DNA of 64,000 bases from Algoriphagus antarcticus (GTDB lineage: Bacteria; Bacteroidota; Bacteroidia; Cytophagales; Cyclobacteriaceae), in contig NZ_MSSW01000045.1 of assembly GCF_002150685.1 (NCBI RefSeq), positions 58,062 through 122,061 of the forward strand. The letters are read 5' to 3'. The translations under genes were made by a program, and so were the position numbers. Every line of letters begins with the position of its first letter. Position 1 is the stretch's first letter. This document shows positions 1 to 8,916 of this stretch, piece after piece. A model generated the notes under the pieces. That model worked only from the letters and a program-made list of their open reading frames with translations. It was not told the DNA's origin and did not search any database.

Positions 1-1
1 T

Positions 2-1159
2 ATCGCAGAAGTGGAAACTGATAAAGCGACAATGGAACTTGAGTCTTATGACGACGGTATCTTGCTTTACATCGGAGTGGAAGCTGGCGACAGTGTAGCT
101 GTAGATGGAGTGATCGCTGTGATTGGTGAAAAAGGAGCAGATTTTGAGACGCTTTTGAAAGCCCAGAAATCTGAGTCTTCCGAAAAACCTGATGAATCTA
201 AACCTGAGCCAGCTGAAGAAGCTAAAAAAGAAGAAGCTCCTAAGACTACAGATGCTCCTCAGCAAAGTAGTGCTCCGGCGGCTACCGCTGATGGAGAGAG
301 AATGAAAGCATCTCCTTTGGCTAAGAAAATGGCTGAAGATAAAGGAATAGATATCCGTACGGTAAGTGGTTCTGGTGACGGTGGACGAGTGATCAAGAGA
401 GACGTAGAGAACTTTGTTCCAGCCGCTGCTCCTCAAGGTGGTGCAGCCGTTGGTACAGCAGCTCCAGCAGTTGGAGTGGAGAGCTTCAAAGAGGAGAAAG
501 TTTCTCAGATGAGAAAAGCGATAGCTAAGAGACTTGCAGAAAGTAAATTTGGCGCGCCACACTTCTATGTGACCATGGAGATCAACATGGACAAAGCGAT
601 CGAAGCTAGAAAAAGCATGAATGAAATCTCTCCGGTGAAGATTTCTTTTAACGATATGGTGATTAAGGCTACAGCAGCAGCTTTGCGTCAGCATCCTAAA
701 GTAAACTCAAGCTGGCTAGGCGACAAAATCAGATACAATGACCATATCCATATCGGTATGGCAGTAGCAGTGGATGAGGGACTTTTGGTTCCGGTGATCA
801 GATTTGCTGATAGCCTTTCACTTTCTCAGATTTCTACTCAGGCTAAAAGTCTAGGTGGAAAAGCAAAAACAAAAGAACTTCAGCCAAAGGACTGGGAAGG
901 AAATACCTTCACCATCTCTAACTTGGGGATGTTCGGAGTCGATGAATTCACTGCGATCATCAACCCACCAGATGCATGTATCCTAGCAATAGGAGGTATC
1001 AAGGAAACTGTAATCGTGAAAGATGGTGAGATGAAAATAGGTAACCTGATGAAGGTGACTTTGTCTTGCGATCATAGAGTAGTAGATGGATCTGTAGGAT
1101 CTGCATTCTTGATTACTCTGAAAAGTTTACTCGAAGATCCAGTCAGAATACTGGTTTAG
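2..1159 (+). CDS. pdhC: Dihydrolipoamide acetyltransferase (E2) of the pyruvate dehydrogenase complex, 5' partial
   Basis: The gene enters from the left edge; the frame is open from base 2, so the GTG at 11 is internal and not the start. The first visible residues are the end of a lipoyl domain with the motif EVETDKATME, whose lysine carries lipoate. A Glu/Pro/Ala-rich linker follows, then a peripheral subunit-binding domain (about residues 98-135, beginning KASPLAKKMAEDKG) and the acyltransferase domain with the catalytic motif DHRVVDGS near the C terminus. E2 moves acetyl groups from lipoamide to CoA in the cytoplasmic dehydrogenase complex. The assignment to pyruvate rather than 2-oxoglutarate or branched-chain dehydrogenase rests on overall resemblance and is less certain than the E2 call itself. 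A strong terminator follows. Confidence 0.93.
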   Translation: MAEVETDKATMELESYDDGILLYIGVEAGDSVAVDGVIAVIGEKGADFETLLKAQKSESSEKPDESKPEPAEEAKKEEAPKTTDAPQQSSAPAATADGERMKASPLAKKMAEDKGIDIRTVSGSGDGGRVIKRDVENFVPAAAPQGGAAVGTAAPAVGVESFKEEKVSQMRKAIAKRLAESKFGAPHFYVTMEINMDKAIEARKSMNEISPVKISFNDMVIKATAAALRQHPKVNSSWLGDKIRYNDHIHIGMAVAVDEGLLVPVIRFADSLSLSQISTQAKSLGGKAKTKELQPKDWEGNTFTISNLGMFGVDEFTAIINPPDACILAIGGIKETVIVKDGEMKIGNLMKVTLSCDHRVVDGSVGSAFLITLKSLLEDPVRILV

Positions 1160-1176
1160 AAATATTATCAACTGCC

Positions 1177-1209
1177 AAAAAGTCCTGATTTCAGGACTTT
1201 TTGCTTTTT
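1177..1209 (+). terminator. Rho-independent terminator after pdhC
   Basis: A perfect 12-bp stem (1177-1188 with 1191-1202, core AGTCCTGA/TCAGGACT) carries A and T runs on its flanks, so the transcript ends in a U-rich tail. It lies 17 bp past the pdhC stop and separates it from hslV. Confidence 0.85.
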
Positions 1210-1303
1210 GTACGCTTTTGGCTAGTAAAGTGATTCTCAGTTATTGGAGAAACTCTTTCACCAAAAACAAACAACTAATTAACAACACGAGAATACGAGT
1301 CAC

Positions 1304-1846
1304 ATGACAAAAATAAAATCAACAACCGTAGTCGCGATCAGACATAATGGAGAAGTAATTATAGGAGCAGATGGCCAGGCGACTTTAGGAAATACCATAG
1401 CAAAGAGCAGCGTTAAAAAATTGAGAGTGTTGCAGGGCGGCAAGATCGTCACTGGTTTTGCAGGTTCTACTGCAGATGCCTTTACACTTTTAGATAAATT
1501 CGAAGAGAAACTCGGCGCTTTTGGCAATAATATGAAGCGCTCAGCCGTAGAATTAGCTAAAGAATGGAGAACGGATCGTATGCTTTCCAAGCTTGAAGCT
1601 ATGATGATCGTAGCTGATATGGATGATATCTTGATAATATCTGGGAATGGTGATGTGATCGAACCTGATATGGGAATCGCAACTATCGGATCTGGTAGTA
1701 TGTATGCACAGTCGGCAGCACGAGCGATGAAGCAGTTTGCGCCTCATATGACAGCAGAAGAAATGGTGAGGGAAAGTCTTAATATCGCTGCCGATATCTG
1801 TATCTATACCAATCATAACTTAGTCATTGAGAAAGTAACAGGCTAA
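1304..1846 (+). CDS. hslV: ATP-dependent protease proteolytic subunit HslV
   Basis: A 180-residue protein of the usual HslV length. HslV forms a double hexameric ring of threonine proteases that degrades proteins unfolded by the ATPase HslU. Residues 1-6 look like the short propeptide, followed by TTVVAIRHNG, where the first Thr is the catalytic N-terminal nucleophile, then GADGQATLGN, both family hallmarks. The end (AADICIYTNHN) also matches the family. No hslU is present in this window, so the partner is encoded elsewhere. It stands alone between two terminators. Confidence 0.95.
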   Translation: MTKIKSTTVVAIRHNGEVIIGADGQATLGNTIAKSSVKKLRVLQGGKIVTGFAGSTADAFTLLDKFEEKLGAFGNNMKRSAVELAKEWRTDRMLSKLEAMMIVADMDDILIISGNGDVIEPDMGIATIGSGSMYAQSAARAMKQFAPHMTAEEMVRESLNIAADICIYTNHNLVIEKVTG

Positions 1847-1868
1847 TTCTTACCATAAATATATTTCT

Positions 1869-1897
1869 AAACCGGAGCTGATTACTTCGGTTTTTTT
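1869..1897 (+). terminator. Weak terminator after hslV
   Basis: A 6-bp stem AAACCG/CGGTTT (1869-1874 with 1888-1893) is followed by a T run to 1897, starting 23 bp after the hslV stop. Confidence 0.6.
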
Positions 1898-2320
1898 ATG
1901 GAAAAATAAACAGTTGTGTACACGGATTATTTCGCAGAGGCTACAATTTTCTTTAGGCCTTTTAGATGAAGTTTTGAGATTGACGACACAAACTACCCCT
2001 TGATATCAGGTTTATTTTTGAGGACTTCAAATTACACAGGGGTATGGGGATTTTAGGTCAGGTCATTTTTAAGCACAGCTGTTTAAAGAGGGACTGCAGC
2101 TAGTTAGAAAATCACTTAGTTCATTAGGGCTGAAAGTCCGATAAAAAAAAGCCTAGCTCATTAGGGCTGGAATTATAGAGAATATTGATACTTGAGCTTT
2201 GAAAGAGCGGAATAGAATTTTCATTCCTGTATGCAAAGCCCATAATTAACGAATGTTTTTTGTGTATTTCTAAACCTGTTTGCTCTCTTAGCTGTTAAGC
2301 AACTGAATAAATGAGAAGTT
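1898..2320. other. Intergenic region with a short duplicated motif
   Basis: About 420 bp without a convincing gene. The 11-bp motif TCATTAGGGCT occurs twice within about 50 bp (around 2120 and 2160), with a run of A residues between. The promoter of the TetR-like gene should lie near the right end, but no clear promoter was recognised. Confidence 0.4.
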
Positions 2321-2986
2321 ATGGAAACTACCACTGTTAAGAAAACTACCAAGAAAGATTACAGGAAGCATATTTTGGATGGCTTCAAAAATCATGTGCT
2401 TGAGCATGGCGATTTACCCAAATCTGTCTTCAAATTTGCCAAGGATTTGAAAATGAAAGAGGAGGATTTCTATACCTACTTTACCTCTTTTGAATCCATC
2501 AAATCAGCTATATTGGTTGAAATTTTTGAAGAAACCCTAGCTCAAATAGAAGCCCAAGGCGTTTTTCAGGAGTATTCTGCACGAGAGAAATTTTTGAGCT
2601 TTCTATTTACTTGGATAGAAGAACTGAAAAAGAATAGATCTTATCTGCTGAGTCTATATGAAATCAAATCAAAATCATTCCTCACCCTGCCAAAGGAATC
2701 TGCGGAGTTTAAAGAGAAGTTTAAGGCATTTGCCAATGAAATAATTCTCGAAGGTAAAGAGACAGAGGAAATCGCGACTCGTCCTATTATTTCTGATCGA
2801 TACGATGAAGCACTATGGGTTCAGGTAGGATTCGTATTCAGGTATTGGCTGGATGATAGATCGCCGAGATTTGAAAAGACAGATGCTGCGATTGAAAAAT
2901 CAGTGAATCTGGGTTTTGACCTAATGGGAAAAAGTGCGCTAGATTCATTTCTAGACTTCGCAAAATTCATGTATCAGTCCAAATAA
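2321..2986 (+). CDS. TetR-family-like transcriptional regulator
   Basis: A 221-residue protein. Residues about 12-60 form a helix-turn-helix of TetR type (YRKHILDGFKNHV ... MKEEDFYTYFTSFESIKSAIL), where the YTYF stretch corresponds to the usual YxHF recognition segment. The rest is helical and would be the ligand or dimerisation domain; no ligand is predicted. The stop lies 3 bp before the start of the ABC1-type kinase gene, so the two form an operon and the regulator probably controls it. TetR plus ABC1 kinase pairs are common in Bacteroidota, to my knowledge. Confidence 0.75.
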   Translation: METTTVKKTTKKDYRKHILDGFKNHVLEHGDLPKSVFKFAKDLKMKEEDFYTYFTSFESIKSAILVEIFEETLAQIEAQGVFQEYSAREKFLSFLFTWIEELKKNRSYLLSLYEIKSKSFLTLPKESAEFKEKFKAFANEIILEGKETEEIATRPIISDRYDEALWVQVGFVFRYWLDDRSPRFEKTDAAIEKSVNLGFDLMGKSALDSFLDFAKFMYQSK

Positions 2987-2989
2987 GCT

Positions 2990-4309
2990 ATGATAGATCA
3001 CTTAAATGAGCAGCAGGCTATACCTGTTTCTAAAGTTCAGCGTGCCGCAAAGTTCATCTCTACAGGAGCAAAAGTAGGAGGGAATTACGTGAAGCATTAC
3101 GCTAAAAAGATGGTGAATCCAGGAATGGATAAAGAGGAGCTACACCAGAATAATGCAACAGATATTTACTCTTCACTTAGTCAGCTAAAAGGCTCTGCGC
3201 TCAAAGTGGCTCAGATGATGTCCATGGACAAGAATCTTTTGCCAAGAGCCTATCAGGACAAATTCACCATGGCGCAGTATTCTGCACCGCCATTGTCTTA
3301 CCCTTTGGTGCTAAAGACCTTCCAGAAATATTTCGGTAAGACTCCAGATCAAATCTTCGATACATTCACTAGATCTGCAGTAAATGCTGCTTCTATCGGA
3401 CAGGTCCATAAGGCCACGCTAGGAGATAAAACTCTCGCGGTAAAGATTCAATATCCAGGCATAGCTGATTCTGTCAGCTCGGATTTGAAGCTCGTTCGTC
3501 CTTTTGCTTTACGCCTATTGAATATGAACGAGCGGGAGTTGGATCACTACATGGAAGAAGTGGAGGAGAAGCTTCTGGAGGAAACTGATTATGTGTTGGA
3601 GGTGAGACGATCTAGAGAGATCTCAGAAGAATGCAGCCATATAGCTAACCTTAAATTCCCTGCTTACTACGACGAGCTAAGTGCTGATCGAATCATTACG
3701 ATGGATTGGATTGAGGGCGTTCATATGAAAGAATGGCTTGAAACCAGTCCTAGTCAGGAATCCAGAAATCAGATCGGACAGGCACTTTGGGATTTTTACC
3801 ATCATCAGGTGCATAATCTGAAGACAGTTCATGCCGATCCGCATCCAGGAAATTTTATCATTCAGGAGAATGATCAGTTGGGGATTATTGATTTTGGTTG
3901 TGTGAAAGTGATTCCAGAAGATTTTTATGAAGGCTATTTCGCACTGATCAGAAAGGATCTTCAAATCAAAAATGATGAGCTTGATCAGATTTTCTTTGAC
4001 TTGGAATTTATCTCTGACAAGGATACACCAACCGAGCAAGAGTACTTCAAATCGGTTTTTAGGGAAATGATTTCCTTGCTAGGCAAGCCTTTCCATGTGG
4101 ATACATTTGACTTCTCGGATGATAGTTTCTTTCAGCGAATTTTCGAATTGGGAGATCGGATTTCCAATGATAAGATGTTCAAAAAGTCCAGACAGGCTCG
4201 AGGTTCCAGACATGGCCTGTATGTAAACAGAACATATTTTGGATTGTACAATCTACTTAATCAACTCCAAGCGGAAGTGGTGACGACAAAGCCGGATTGG
4301 TTGAAGTGA
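2990..4309 (+). CDS. ABC1/AarF/UbiB-family atypical kinase
   Basis: A 439-residue protein of the ADCK/UbiB family. Visible motifs in order: a KxGQ-like segment written LKVAQM (about residue 70, Gly replaced by Ala), the alanine-rich loop NAASIGQVH in place of a P-loop, the ATP lysine in AVKIQYPG, the catalytic-loop motif HADPHPGNF and the metal-binding DFG in IIDFGC. UbiB-type proteins support quinone or lipid metabolism at the membrane, but no C-terminal transmembrane pair is evident here, so a soluble member is likely. Co-transcribed with the TetR-like gene directly upstream. The substrate is unknown. Confidence 0.85.
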   Translation: MIDHLNEQQAIPVSKVQRAAKFISTGAKVGGNYVKHYAKKMVNPGMDKEELHQNNATDIYSSLSQLKGSALKVAQMMSMDKNLLPRAYQDKFTMAQYSAPPLSYPLVLKTFQKYFGKTPDQIFDTFTRSAVNAASIGQVHKATLGDKTLAVKIQYPGIADSVSSDLKLVRPFALRLLNMNERELDHYMEEVEEKLLEETDYVLEVRRSREISEECSHIANLKFPAYYDELSADRIITMDWIEGVHMKEWLETSPSQESRNQIGQALWDFYHHQVHNLKTVHADPHPGNFIIQENDQLGIIDFGCVKVIPEDFYEGYFALIRKDLQIKNDELDQIFFDLEFISDKDTPTEQEYFKSVFREMISLLGKPFHVDTFDFSDDSFFQRIFELGDRISNDKMFKKSRQARGSRHGLYVNRTYFGLYNLLNQLQAEVVTTKPDWLK

Positions 4310-4552
4310 TTCCATTTCCTTCCTGCCAAAGCTCCCAAATACTCCAAACCGAGGAAAGTCAAAGCTGAGTTGAGCTTAAATGCATTTTCGATATTTAAAT
4401 CATTTTGAGTAAAAGTTTAGTGTTTGGAAAAATCGGGAAAACTATAGATTAAATCCATGGAAATTTTAAGTTTTTGTCAATTAAAAAATCAAAAAAGAAA
4501 AATAATTGATATTAATTTTCGTATCATTACACCATGAGATACATAGCAACAA

Positions 4553-4744
4553 ATGCCTATGAAGTACTCCGAACTGGAAAGAAAATTAAAAAAGCAAGGA
4601 TGCTACTTGGTGTATGACGGGAAAAAGCATCCAGTGTGGTACAGTCCTATTACTGGCAAGGAGTTTCAGCTGTCACATCATAAGGGTGAAGAAGTAAAAA
4701 AAGGAACCTTGAAATCAATTATGAAGGATGCGGGAGTCAATTGA
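4553..4744 (+). CDS. hicA: HicA-like mRNA interferase toxin
   Basis: A 63-residue double-stranded-RNA-binding-fold toxin. The order KYSELERKLKKQGC, then a segment ending KHPVWY, ITGKEFQLSHHK and KKGTLKSIMKDAG matches HicA throughout, and the histidine in GKKHPVW is the usual catalytic residue. HicA cleaves mRNA when free of its antitoxin. The second ATG (4559) gives the more typical N terminus MKYSEL and could be the true start. The partner antitoxin follows 64 bp downstream. The surroundings are AT-rich compared with the housekeeping genes on either side, consistent with acquisition. Confidence 0.88.
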   Translation: MPMKYSELERKLKKQGCYLVYDGKKHPVWYSPITGKEFQLSHHKGEEVKKGTLKSIMKDAGVN

Positions 4745-4808
4745 ATGCCTTACTTTGTAGTCTGTATATATATAAATAAGTAATCGTAATATCTCAATCG
4801 TAAAATAT

Positions 4809-5210
4809 ATGATAACTAAAGTAAATATCGAAAGAGGAGATGATGGCACTTATGGTGCATATATTGAGAACAATTCTCTTCCCTATGGAATCATTGGTGA
4901 AGGTAATACTTCTAATGAAGCTATAGAAGACTTTAAAAATTCTTATATAGAGATGAAACAATATTATAATAAAATAAATAAGAGTTTTACAGAAAGTGAA
5001 TTTGATTTTGTTTATGACTTAGCTTCATTTCTAAGTTATTATAGCAAAATATTAAGTCTATCAGGCTTAGAAAGGATCACAGGCGTAAATCAAGGGCAAT
5101 TAAGTCACTATGCAACGGGTCACAGAAAGCCTGGAAAAAAAACAGTAGAGAAAATTGAGAAGAATCTTAAAGAGTTTGCAGATGAATTAAAAGAAGTAGA
5201 GTTTAAATAG
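4809..5210 (+). CDS. hicB: HicB-like antitoxin with helix-turn-helix
   Basis: A 133-residue partner of the HicA toxin. The N-terminal 60 residues have the HicB partial RNase-H-like fold pattern (INNER strand pattern, GDDGTYGAYIEN, GEGNTSNEAIEDFKNSY). The C-terminal half holds an XRE-type helix-turn-helix (LSGLERITGVNQGQLSHYAT, then GHRKPGKKT), which would bind the operon promoter. The toxin-first gene order is usual for hicAB. The gap of 64 bp contains TATATATA-like sequence. Confidence 0.85.
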   Translation: MITKVNIERGDDGTYGAYIENNSLPYGIIGEGNTSNEAIEDFKNSYIEMKQYYNKINKSFTESEFDFVYDLASFLSYYSKILSLSGLERITGVNQGQLSHYATGHRKPGKKTVEKIEKNLKEFADELKEVEFK

Positions 5211-5399
5211 GAATTGGTTTTACTCCTAAGTTTGTGTGATTGCTATATTATTCTAGGTGATTATACGGAAACTTGCCAGTAGAAAATCAATGGGTTGGAA
5301 GACCGAAGACCGAAGTAAACCAGAATTCAATGTGTCTTTGAATTTTCGATCCTATAAACTTTAGCAAGATATTGTCTCTTAAATGAATGATTTTACAAA

Positions 5400-5603
5400 A
5401 TCGAAATTTTCCAATTAGATACTTTTGATGTATTGAGTTTCTATATAGCCGAGAAAATTCATAAGCAAAATGATCTCGTTCCTGAATTAGGTCCACCTAG
5501 CAGAGTTTCTGAAATAATGAATCGAAAGAGGAAGCTAGGTTTAAAGCACAACAAAAAGCTGAATCAAGCTTATAATATTCAAGTGGATTTGTTAGTAGAT
5601 TAA
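5400..5603 (+). pseudogene. Remnant of a HigA-type antitoxin
   Basis: The frame open from about 5400 to the TAA at 5601-5603 encodes the segment LVPELGPPSRVSEIMNRKRK followed by LGLKHNKKLNQAYNIQ, the helix-turn-helix end of HigA/COG5499 antitoxins. There is no start codon in this frame (a TGA at 5388 precedes it), and a plausible start MNDFTKSKFSN lies in another frame, which suggests a frameshift. No toxin is adjacent. It lies in the space between hicB and the terminator at 5602. The family call rests on recognition of the motif only. Confidence 0.55.
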
Positions 5604-5632
5604 AAAAGGGAAGCAAAACGCTTCCCTTTTTT
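5602..5632. terminator. Bidirectional terminator
   Basis: A perfect 13-bp stem (5602-5614 with 5620-5632), core GGGAAGC/GCTTCCC, with an A run on one side and T run on the other. It sits between converging transcription from the HicAB side and the minus-strand dehydrogenase gene, so it can stop both. Confidence 0.88.
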
Positions 5633-5638
5633 GATGAA

Positions 5639-6853
5639 TTATTTTGCTGAATAAGTCACCCGATAGATCACTCCAGCCATATCATCGGAAATCAATAGAC
5701 TTCCATCTTTCAATTCCTGCACATCTACAGGACGACCCCAAGCTTCTTGTGCTTCCTCATCCAGCCATCCCGTTGCGAATTCTTTTTCGTCCGTTGCACT
5801 AGAGCCATCTACTTTAAGCGATGTTAGTACATAGCCAGATTTCTTGCTTCTGTTCCATGAACCATGCTTGGCAATGATCACTTGATTTTTGTATTCAGTA
5901 GGGAACATGTTTCCTTCATAGAATCTCATTCCCAATGGGGCTACGTGCGCTCCCAGTTTTGCAGCAGGAGCGACATAATCACTTGCAGGACCACCTTTAT
6001 CGCCAAACTCAGGATCTTTTACCGTTCCTTCATGCCAATATGGATAGCCGAAATGCTGACCAGCTTCTGTGATATGATTCAATTCACAATTTGGCACATC
6101 GTCACCCATCATATCTCGACCATTGTCTGTAAACCACATATCGCCAGTCTTAGGATCCCAATCGAAGCCTACCGAGTTTCTAACCCCTTTTGCATAGATT
6201 TCTGGAGTTGGGTTTGGTGAGTCCACATCCAATCTTGTGATGGAAGCAAAAATCTCTTTCTCAGGCTCGCATATATTACAAGGAGCCCCAACTGGTACAT
6301 ACAACTTTCCATCAGGCCCAAAGGCTATGAATTTCCAGCCATGATGCGTTTCTGTAGGATAACCGTCATAGACAACCTCATATTTAGGATTGTTCAGATT
6401 GTTTTTAATGTCTTTGAATCTGATGATCCTACTTACTTCACCCACATAAAGATCCCCGTCTTTGTAAGCAACGCCATTTGGCATGTGGAGGTCATCGGCT
6501 AGCGTAAACTTGGTGTCAGCTTTTCCGTCACCATCTTCATCAATGACCGCATATACTTTATTTTCCTGACGATTTCCTACGAAAACAATCCCATCTTCTG
6601 AAATTGCCATCTCTCGGGCATTGGGAATATCTGCCGCCCACACATCAATTTTGAAATTAGGAGGGAGCTTGATTTTGTCGAGTTTTACTTCCGAGGTAGC
6701 ACCGCTGATATTTTGTTTGTTAGCGCTATTTTGAGTTTTAACGCTTTGAGCTTCAGCTTTTTGGTTTTGCTGGCAACCGAAAGTGACTAATGTGATTCCT
6801 ATTCCTAGCGCGACTGAGATTTTGGATAGATAGTTCATAATTGGAAGTTTCAT
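5639..6853 (-). CDS. PQQ-type sorbosone/glucose dehydrogenase-like lipoprotein
   Basis: A 404-residue secreted beta-propeller. The N terminus has a hydrophobic segment and a lipobox TFGC (Cys27), so it is probably an envelope lipoprotein. The body has repeated propeller motifs (GIVFVGNRQENKVYAVIDED, GDLYVGEVSRI, DGKLYVPVGAPCNICEPE, WDPKTGDMWFTDNGRDMMGD) typical of L-sorbosone dehydrogenase-like proteins. Family members oxidise sugars using PQQ, but the exact substrate here is unknown. The second Met (residue 6) could also be the start. It is transcribed alone; its start faces the ABC-F gene across a 78-bp divergent promoter region. Confidence 0.82.
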   Translation of the reverse strand: MKLPIMNYLSKISVALGIGITLVTFGCQQNQKAEAQSVKTQNSANKQNISGATSEVKLDKIKLPPNFKIDVWAADIPNAREMAISEDGIVFVGNRQENKVYAVIDEDGDGKADTKFTLADDLHMPNGVAYKDGDLYVGEVSRIIRFKDIKNNLNNPKYEVVYDGYPTETHHGWKFIAFGPDGKLYVPVGAPCNICEPEKEIFASITRLDVDSPNPTPEIYAKGVRNSVGFDWDPKTGDMWFTDNGRDMMGDDVPNCELNHITEAGQHFGYPYWHEGTVKDPEFGDKGGPASDYVAPAAKLGAHVAPLGMRFYEGNMFPTEYKNQVIIAKHGSWNRSKKSGYVLTSLKVDGSSATDEKEFATGWLDEEAQEAWGRPVDVQELKDGSLLISDDMAGVIYRVTYSAK

Positions 6854-6931
6854 TTGGATAGTAAGTTAAGAAACATTCAGAATGTTTGGGATTGAAAAGG
6901 TTATGAACGGGTTAATGGTTAATTTTGCGCA

Positions 6932-8863
6932 ATGTTATCAATTAGCAACCTTTCTTACTTCATCGGAGGGCGTCCACTTTATGAAAACGCCAATTTACAC
7001 ATCAAGCCTAAAGACAAGATTGGCCTTGTAGGTCAAAACGGTACTGGTAAGTCCACCTTATTGAAAATTATCAATGGTGACTTTCAGCCTAGTTCTGGAG
7101 AAGTCCAAAAGGCAAAGGATTGTACGATTGGATTTTTGAATCAGGATTTACTTTCTTTTCAGTCTGACGACAGTATTTTGAATGTGGCCTTGGCGGCTTT
7201 CAAGGAAACTTTGGCACTTCAGGATGAGATCGATGAAGTATTGAAAAAGATGGAGACTGATTATTCTGAGGAGATTATCAATAGACTGGCATTTCTTCAG
7301 GAAAGATTTGAAGCAAATGAAGGCTATACCATCAAAGCAAAAGCCGAAGAAGTACTGGAAGGAATTGGTTTCAAATCCGCAGATTTGGAAAAACCACTTC
7401 GTACTTTTTCCGGAGGATGGAGAATGCGCGTAATGCTCGCCAAGCTATTACTTGAAAAGCCTTCACTTCTGATGCTCGATGAGCCTACCAACCACTTGGA
7501 TCTTCCTTCTATCGAATGGGTAGAGAACTACATGAAAAACTACGATGGAGCGGTTATCGTCGTTTCTCACGATCAGACTTTTTTGGATAATTGCATTAGC
7601 AGTACCGTGGAGGTAGCCAGTAATACGCTGACACTTTATTCTGGTAATTATTCTTTTTACAAGGAAGAGAAGGTAGAGCGGATGGAGATCCAGCAGAATG
7701 CTTTTGAGAATCAGCAGCAGATGATCAAACAGACAGAGAAATTCATCGAGCGATTTCGTGCAAAAGCTACCAAGTCTAATCAGGTTCAGTCTAGGATCAA
7801 AGCGTTGGACAGATTAGATCGCGTACACGAGGTGGTAAGTGATGAGGTGTCTGTGAATTTCAAATTCAAATTCACAAAGCAGTCTGGCCGTGATGTGATC
7901 ACCCTTGACAACATCTCTAAGGCTTATGGAGATAATGTCATCTTGAAAAATACCACAGCCCGGATCGAAAGAGGTGACAAAATTGCTTTGATTGGAGCAA
8001 ATGGAAAAGGTAAATCTACTTTGCTCAGAATCATCGATGGTTCAGAAAAACATATATCGGGAAGAACGGAAGGCTATAACGTCAACAAATCATTCTTTGC
8101 GCAGCATCAGCTGGAAGCTTTGACACTTGACAATGAGATCATTCAAGAAATGGCTCAGGCCGGCAGTGCAAAATCTGAGATGGAGCTTCGAGGGGTATTA
8201 GGATGCTTCTTATTTACTAATGAGGAAGTTTTCAAAAAGATCAAAGTGCTGTCTGGAGGGGAGAAATCCAGGGTTGCTTTGGCAAAAACGTTGATCTCAG
8301 AATCTAACTTTCTGCTTCTCGATGAGCCTACTAACCACCTGGATTTCCAGTCGGTTAATATTTTGATCCAGGCACTTCAGCAATATGAAGGGACATTTGT
8401 GACGGTATCTCACGATAGACATTTCATCCGAGGTGTGGCCAATAAAATCTGGTATATCGAGAATCATGAGATCAAAGAATACCTTGGAACCTATGCGGAA
8501 TATGAGGCTTGGCGAGAGAATCAGGTAGCAGTAGCTCCTGTGGTGACGGCTACAAAAGCAGAGAAAAAAGAGCAGCAAAAACCTAAAGTTCAGGTGAATA
8601 ATCCTGAAGTGCAGCAGGCAAAAAAGGATCTGCGTAAACTCGAAGAAGAGCTGGAGCGGGTAGAGAAGGAAGTGGAGAAGCTGGAAGAGAAGAAGTTGGG
8701 TTTGGAGCGGAAAATGGCCGATCCGGAATTGTATTCGCGTGAAGAAGAAGCTCAGGAAATTCAGGAAAACTATCAGGGACTTCAAGCCAAGCTTATGGAC
8801 TCAAATGAGCAATGGGAAGATTTGGTAGACAAAATTTCAAATCTACAAGAGGTACTTTCCTAG
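6932..8863 (+). CDS. ABC-F family ATPase
   Basis: A 643-residue protein with two ABC ATPase modules and no membrane segments. Module 1 has Walker A GQNGTGKST, signature FSGGW and Walker B LLMLDEPTNHLD; module 2 has GANGKGKST, signature LSGGEKSR and LLLDEPTNHLD. The linker between them (about 235-300, rich in Gln/Glu/Arg) is the P-site tRNA interaction motif region, and a charged coiled coil fills the C-terminal 90 residues. ABC-F proteins act on the ribosome to relieve stalling or resist antibiotics. The C-terminal coiled coil resembles Uup-like members; the subfamily is not settled. Confidence 0.92.
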   Translation: MLSISNLSYFIGGRPLYENANLHIKPKDKIGLVGQNGTGKSTLLKIINGDFQPSSGEVQKAKDCTIGFLNQDLLSFQSDDSILNVALAAFKETLALQDEIDEVLKKMETDYSEEIINRLAFLQERFEANEGYTIKAKAEEVLEGIGFKSADLEKPLRTFSGGWRMRVMLAKLLLEKPSLLMLDEPTNHLDLPSIEWVENYMKNYDGAVIVVSHDQTFLDNCISSTVEVASNTLTLYSGNYSFYKEEKVERMEIQQNAFENQQQMIKQTEKFIERFRAKATKSNQVQSRIKALDRLDRVHEVVSDEVSVNFKFKFTKQSGRDVITLDNISKAYGDNVILKNTTARIERGDKIALIGANGKGKSTLLRIIDGSEKHISGRTEGYNVNKSFFAQHQLEALTLDNEIIQEMAQAGSAKSEMELRGVLGCFLFTNEEVFKKIKVLSGGEKSRVALAKTLISESNFLLLDEPTNHLDFQSVNILIQALQQYEGTFVTVSHDRHFIRGVANKIWYIENHEIKEYLGTYAEYEAWRENQVAVAPVVTATKAEKKEQQKPKVQVNNPEVQQAKKDLRKLEEELERVEKEVEKLEEKKLGLERKMADPELYSREEEAQEIQENYQGLQAKLMDSNEQWEDLVDKISNLQEVLS

Positions 8864-8873
8864 AAAATTTTAG

Positions 8874-8916
8874 ATTTGGTCTTCATTTTGCCTATTTTTC
8901 AGAATGAAGACCAAAT
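8874..8916 (+). promoter_or_regulatory. Hairpin covering the start codon of the Plug gene
   Basis: A perfect 14-bp inverted repeat (8874-8887 with 8903-8916) with a 15-nt loop. The right arm contains the ATG at 8904 and the next three codons of the downstream gene. In the mRNA the stem would bury the start codon. It begins 11 bp after the ABC-F stop and has no T run, so it does not look like a simple terminator. Confidence 0.5.

Noticed and set aside
2..1159. GTG at base 11 as start of the first gene
   Set aside because: The frame is open to the window edge and the sequence there is the middle of a lipoyl domain, so the gene is truncated by the window.
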